13,461 nucleotides of DNA, from NCBI GenBank assembly GCA_024275815.1, contig JAJRYI010000051.1:1-13461 (forward strand). Direction: 5' to 3'. The notes under the pieces are model-generated. The model did not search any database. It was not told the origin of the DNA and was given only the letters and a program-made list of their open reading frames with translations. Origin of the DNA: Actinomycetes bacterium. GTDB lineage: Bacteria > Actinomycetota > Acidimicrobiia > Spongiisociales > UBA5794. Shown here piece after piece: positions 12,867-13,461 of the stretch. How positions within the stretch are numbered: the stretch's first letter is position 1; every line of letters starts with the position of its first letter. A program made the position numbers and the translations under genes.

Positions 12867-13461
12867 ACGATCGTCGAGAGGTCCGTGAGCGCCTTGGCGA
12901 AGGCGTTGCGCGCTTCTACCAGGTTACGCGAGGAGCGTACCTCGCGTTCGCGGGCGTCCATCAGTTGCTGGTCGGTGTGCGCCGAGGCGTCGGTGGTGCG
13001 GTACGCGAACCGGGACTCTGCTCTGGCGTCGAGCGCATCTCTCGTGGAGCGCATCGTCGTGACTGCGTTGCGTGCGAGATCGGCCGATCGTTGATCGGGG
13101 GCAGCAGCCTCGAGGGCGTAGAGCGAGTCTGCCGCACGCGTCATCCGGTCGGTCAGCTGCGACCAGGTCTCGGAACGAGACGTTGCTGCCGTGGCGCCCG
13201 TTGCGGTTGTGTCGTCGAACCGGGCGTTGCCCCGCCATACGGCGAGATCCTCGCTCATGGCGTCGTAGAGCCACCGGGCATCTGCGTACCCCTTGCGGGC
13301 ATGGTCTTTCCACGTCGGTCCCGCCACGATCGGTACACCGTTCTTCTTCGAACCTCGTGTGACGAAGACGGCGATCAGGATGATGATGCCGAGTCCAACA
13401 ACGATGAGAATCCACCATGGCGTCTCCCCCGTTGCCTCGTCCTCGGGTATCGCGGTCGTGG
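12863..13461 (-). CDS. Single-pass membrane protein with helical cytoplasmic domain, unknown function (N-terminus beyond window)
   Basis: The frame is open from the right window edge to the stop at 12863, giving 198 visible residues. The visible part starts with an acidic segment (TTAIPEDEATGETP), then one strong membrane helix (about 15-33, WWILIVVGLGIIILIAVFV), a basic stop-transfer TRGSKK, and about 155 residues rich in Ala/Arg/Asp/Thr predicted to be helical, including WKDHARKGYADARWLYDAM and LAVWRGNARF. By the positive-inside rule the helical domain is cytoplasmic and the acidic segment is outside. A GTG at 13327 could be taken as a start but would drop the membrane helix. I do not recognise the family. 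The 3' end overlaps the dehydratase stop codon. Confidence 0.8.
   Translation of the reverse strand, partial: TTAIPEDEATGETPWWILIVVGLGIIILIAVFVTRGSKKNGVPIVAGPTWKDHARKGYADARWLYDAMSEDLAVWRGNARFDDTTATGATAATSRSETWSQLTDRMTRAADSLYALEAAAPDQRSADLARNAVTTMRSTRDALDARAESRFAYRTTDASAHTDQQLMDAREREVRSSRNLVEARNAFAKALTDLSTIV

Overview
The window is a gene-dense, GC-rich piece of an actinobacterial chromosome. Its left 5.4 kb is a Pup-proteasome locus, all on the minus strand and transcribed from arc towards pafA: arc/mpa (ATPase), dop (depupylase), pup, prcB, prcA and the first 156 codons of pafA (Pup ligase, cut by the left edge). From dop to prcA every stop codon overlaps the next start, and dop begins 6 bases after arc. 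Pup, Dop, PafA and Arc together mark the source as Actinomycetota. The surrounding genes are not in the mycobacterial or Streptomyces arrangement, so a deep-branching class such as Acidimicrobiia is a reasonable but unproven guess.

Divergent from arc lies a small ferredoxin gene (5512-5757, plus). It converges on a tight five-gene minus-strand operon (7483 to 5787) in which every stop overlaps the next start: four small proteins of 113, 64, 89 and 34 residues, each with one or more predicted membrane segments, followed by trmI (tRNA m1A58 methyltransferase). A major-facilitator exporter (7578-8882, plus) is divergent from this operon. It converges on an ompA-like gene with BON and OmpA domains (9042-10232, minus) that is followed 3 bases later by a 41-codon membrane peptide, a layout like mycobacterial arfA-arfB. 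Upstream, on the same strand, is a divIVA-like coiled-coil gene (10336-11082) with a good sigma70-type promoter inside a 9-bp inverted repeat.

The right end holds a plus-strand pair, a multi-pass membrane protein with the residue pattern of the CREST/alkaline-ceramidase hydrolases (11255-11932) and a PLP-dependent serine/threonine dehydratase-type enzyme (11934-12866). A minus-strand membrane protein of unknown function runs off the right edge, its stop codon sharing CTAG with that of the dehydratase.

Functionally the proteasome genes form one pathway: PafA attaches Pup, Arc recognises and unfolds tagged proteins, the PrcAB core degrades them, and Dop removes Pup. The other blocks look like ordinary chromosomal genes: tRNA modification, envelope, export and cell-shape functions. 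I see no rRNA, tRNA, CRISPR array, transposase or phage module. No gene-free stretch exceeds 300 bases; the largest are 11083-11254 and 5362-5511, described below. A recurring hexamer, TACGCT, sits 6-8 bases before three starts that lack a Shine-Dalgarno sequence (pafA, exporter, CREST protein), suggesting leaderless transcripts.
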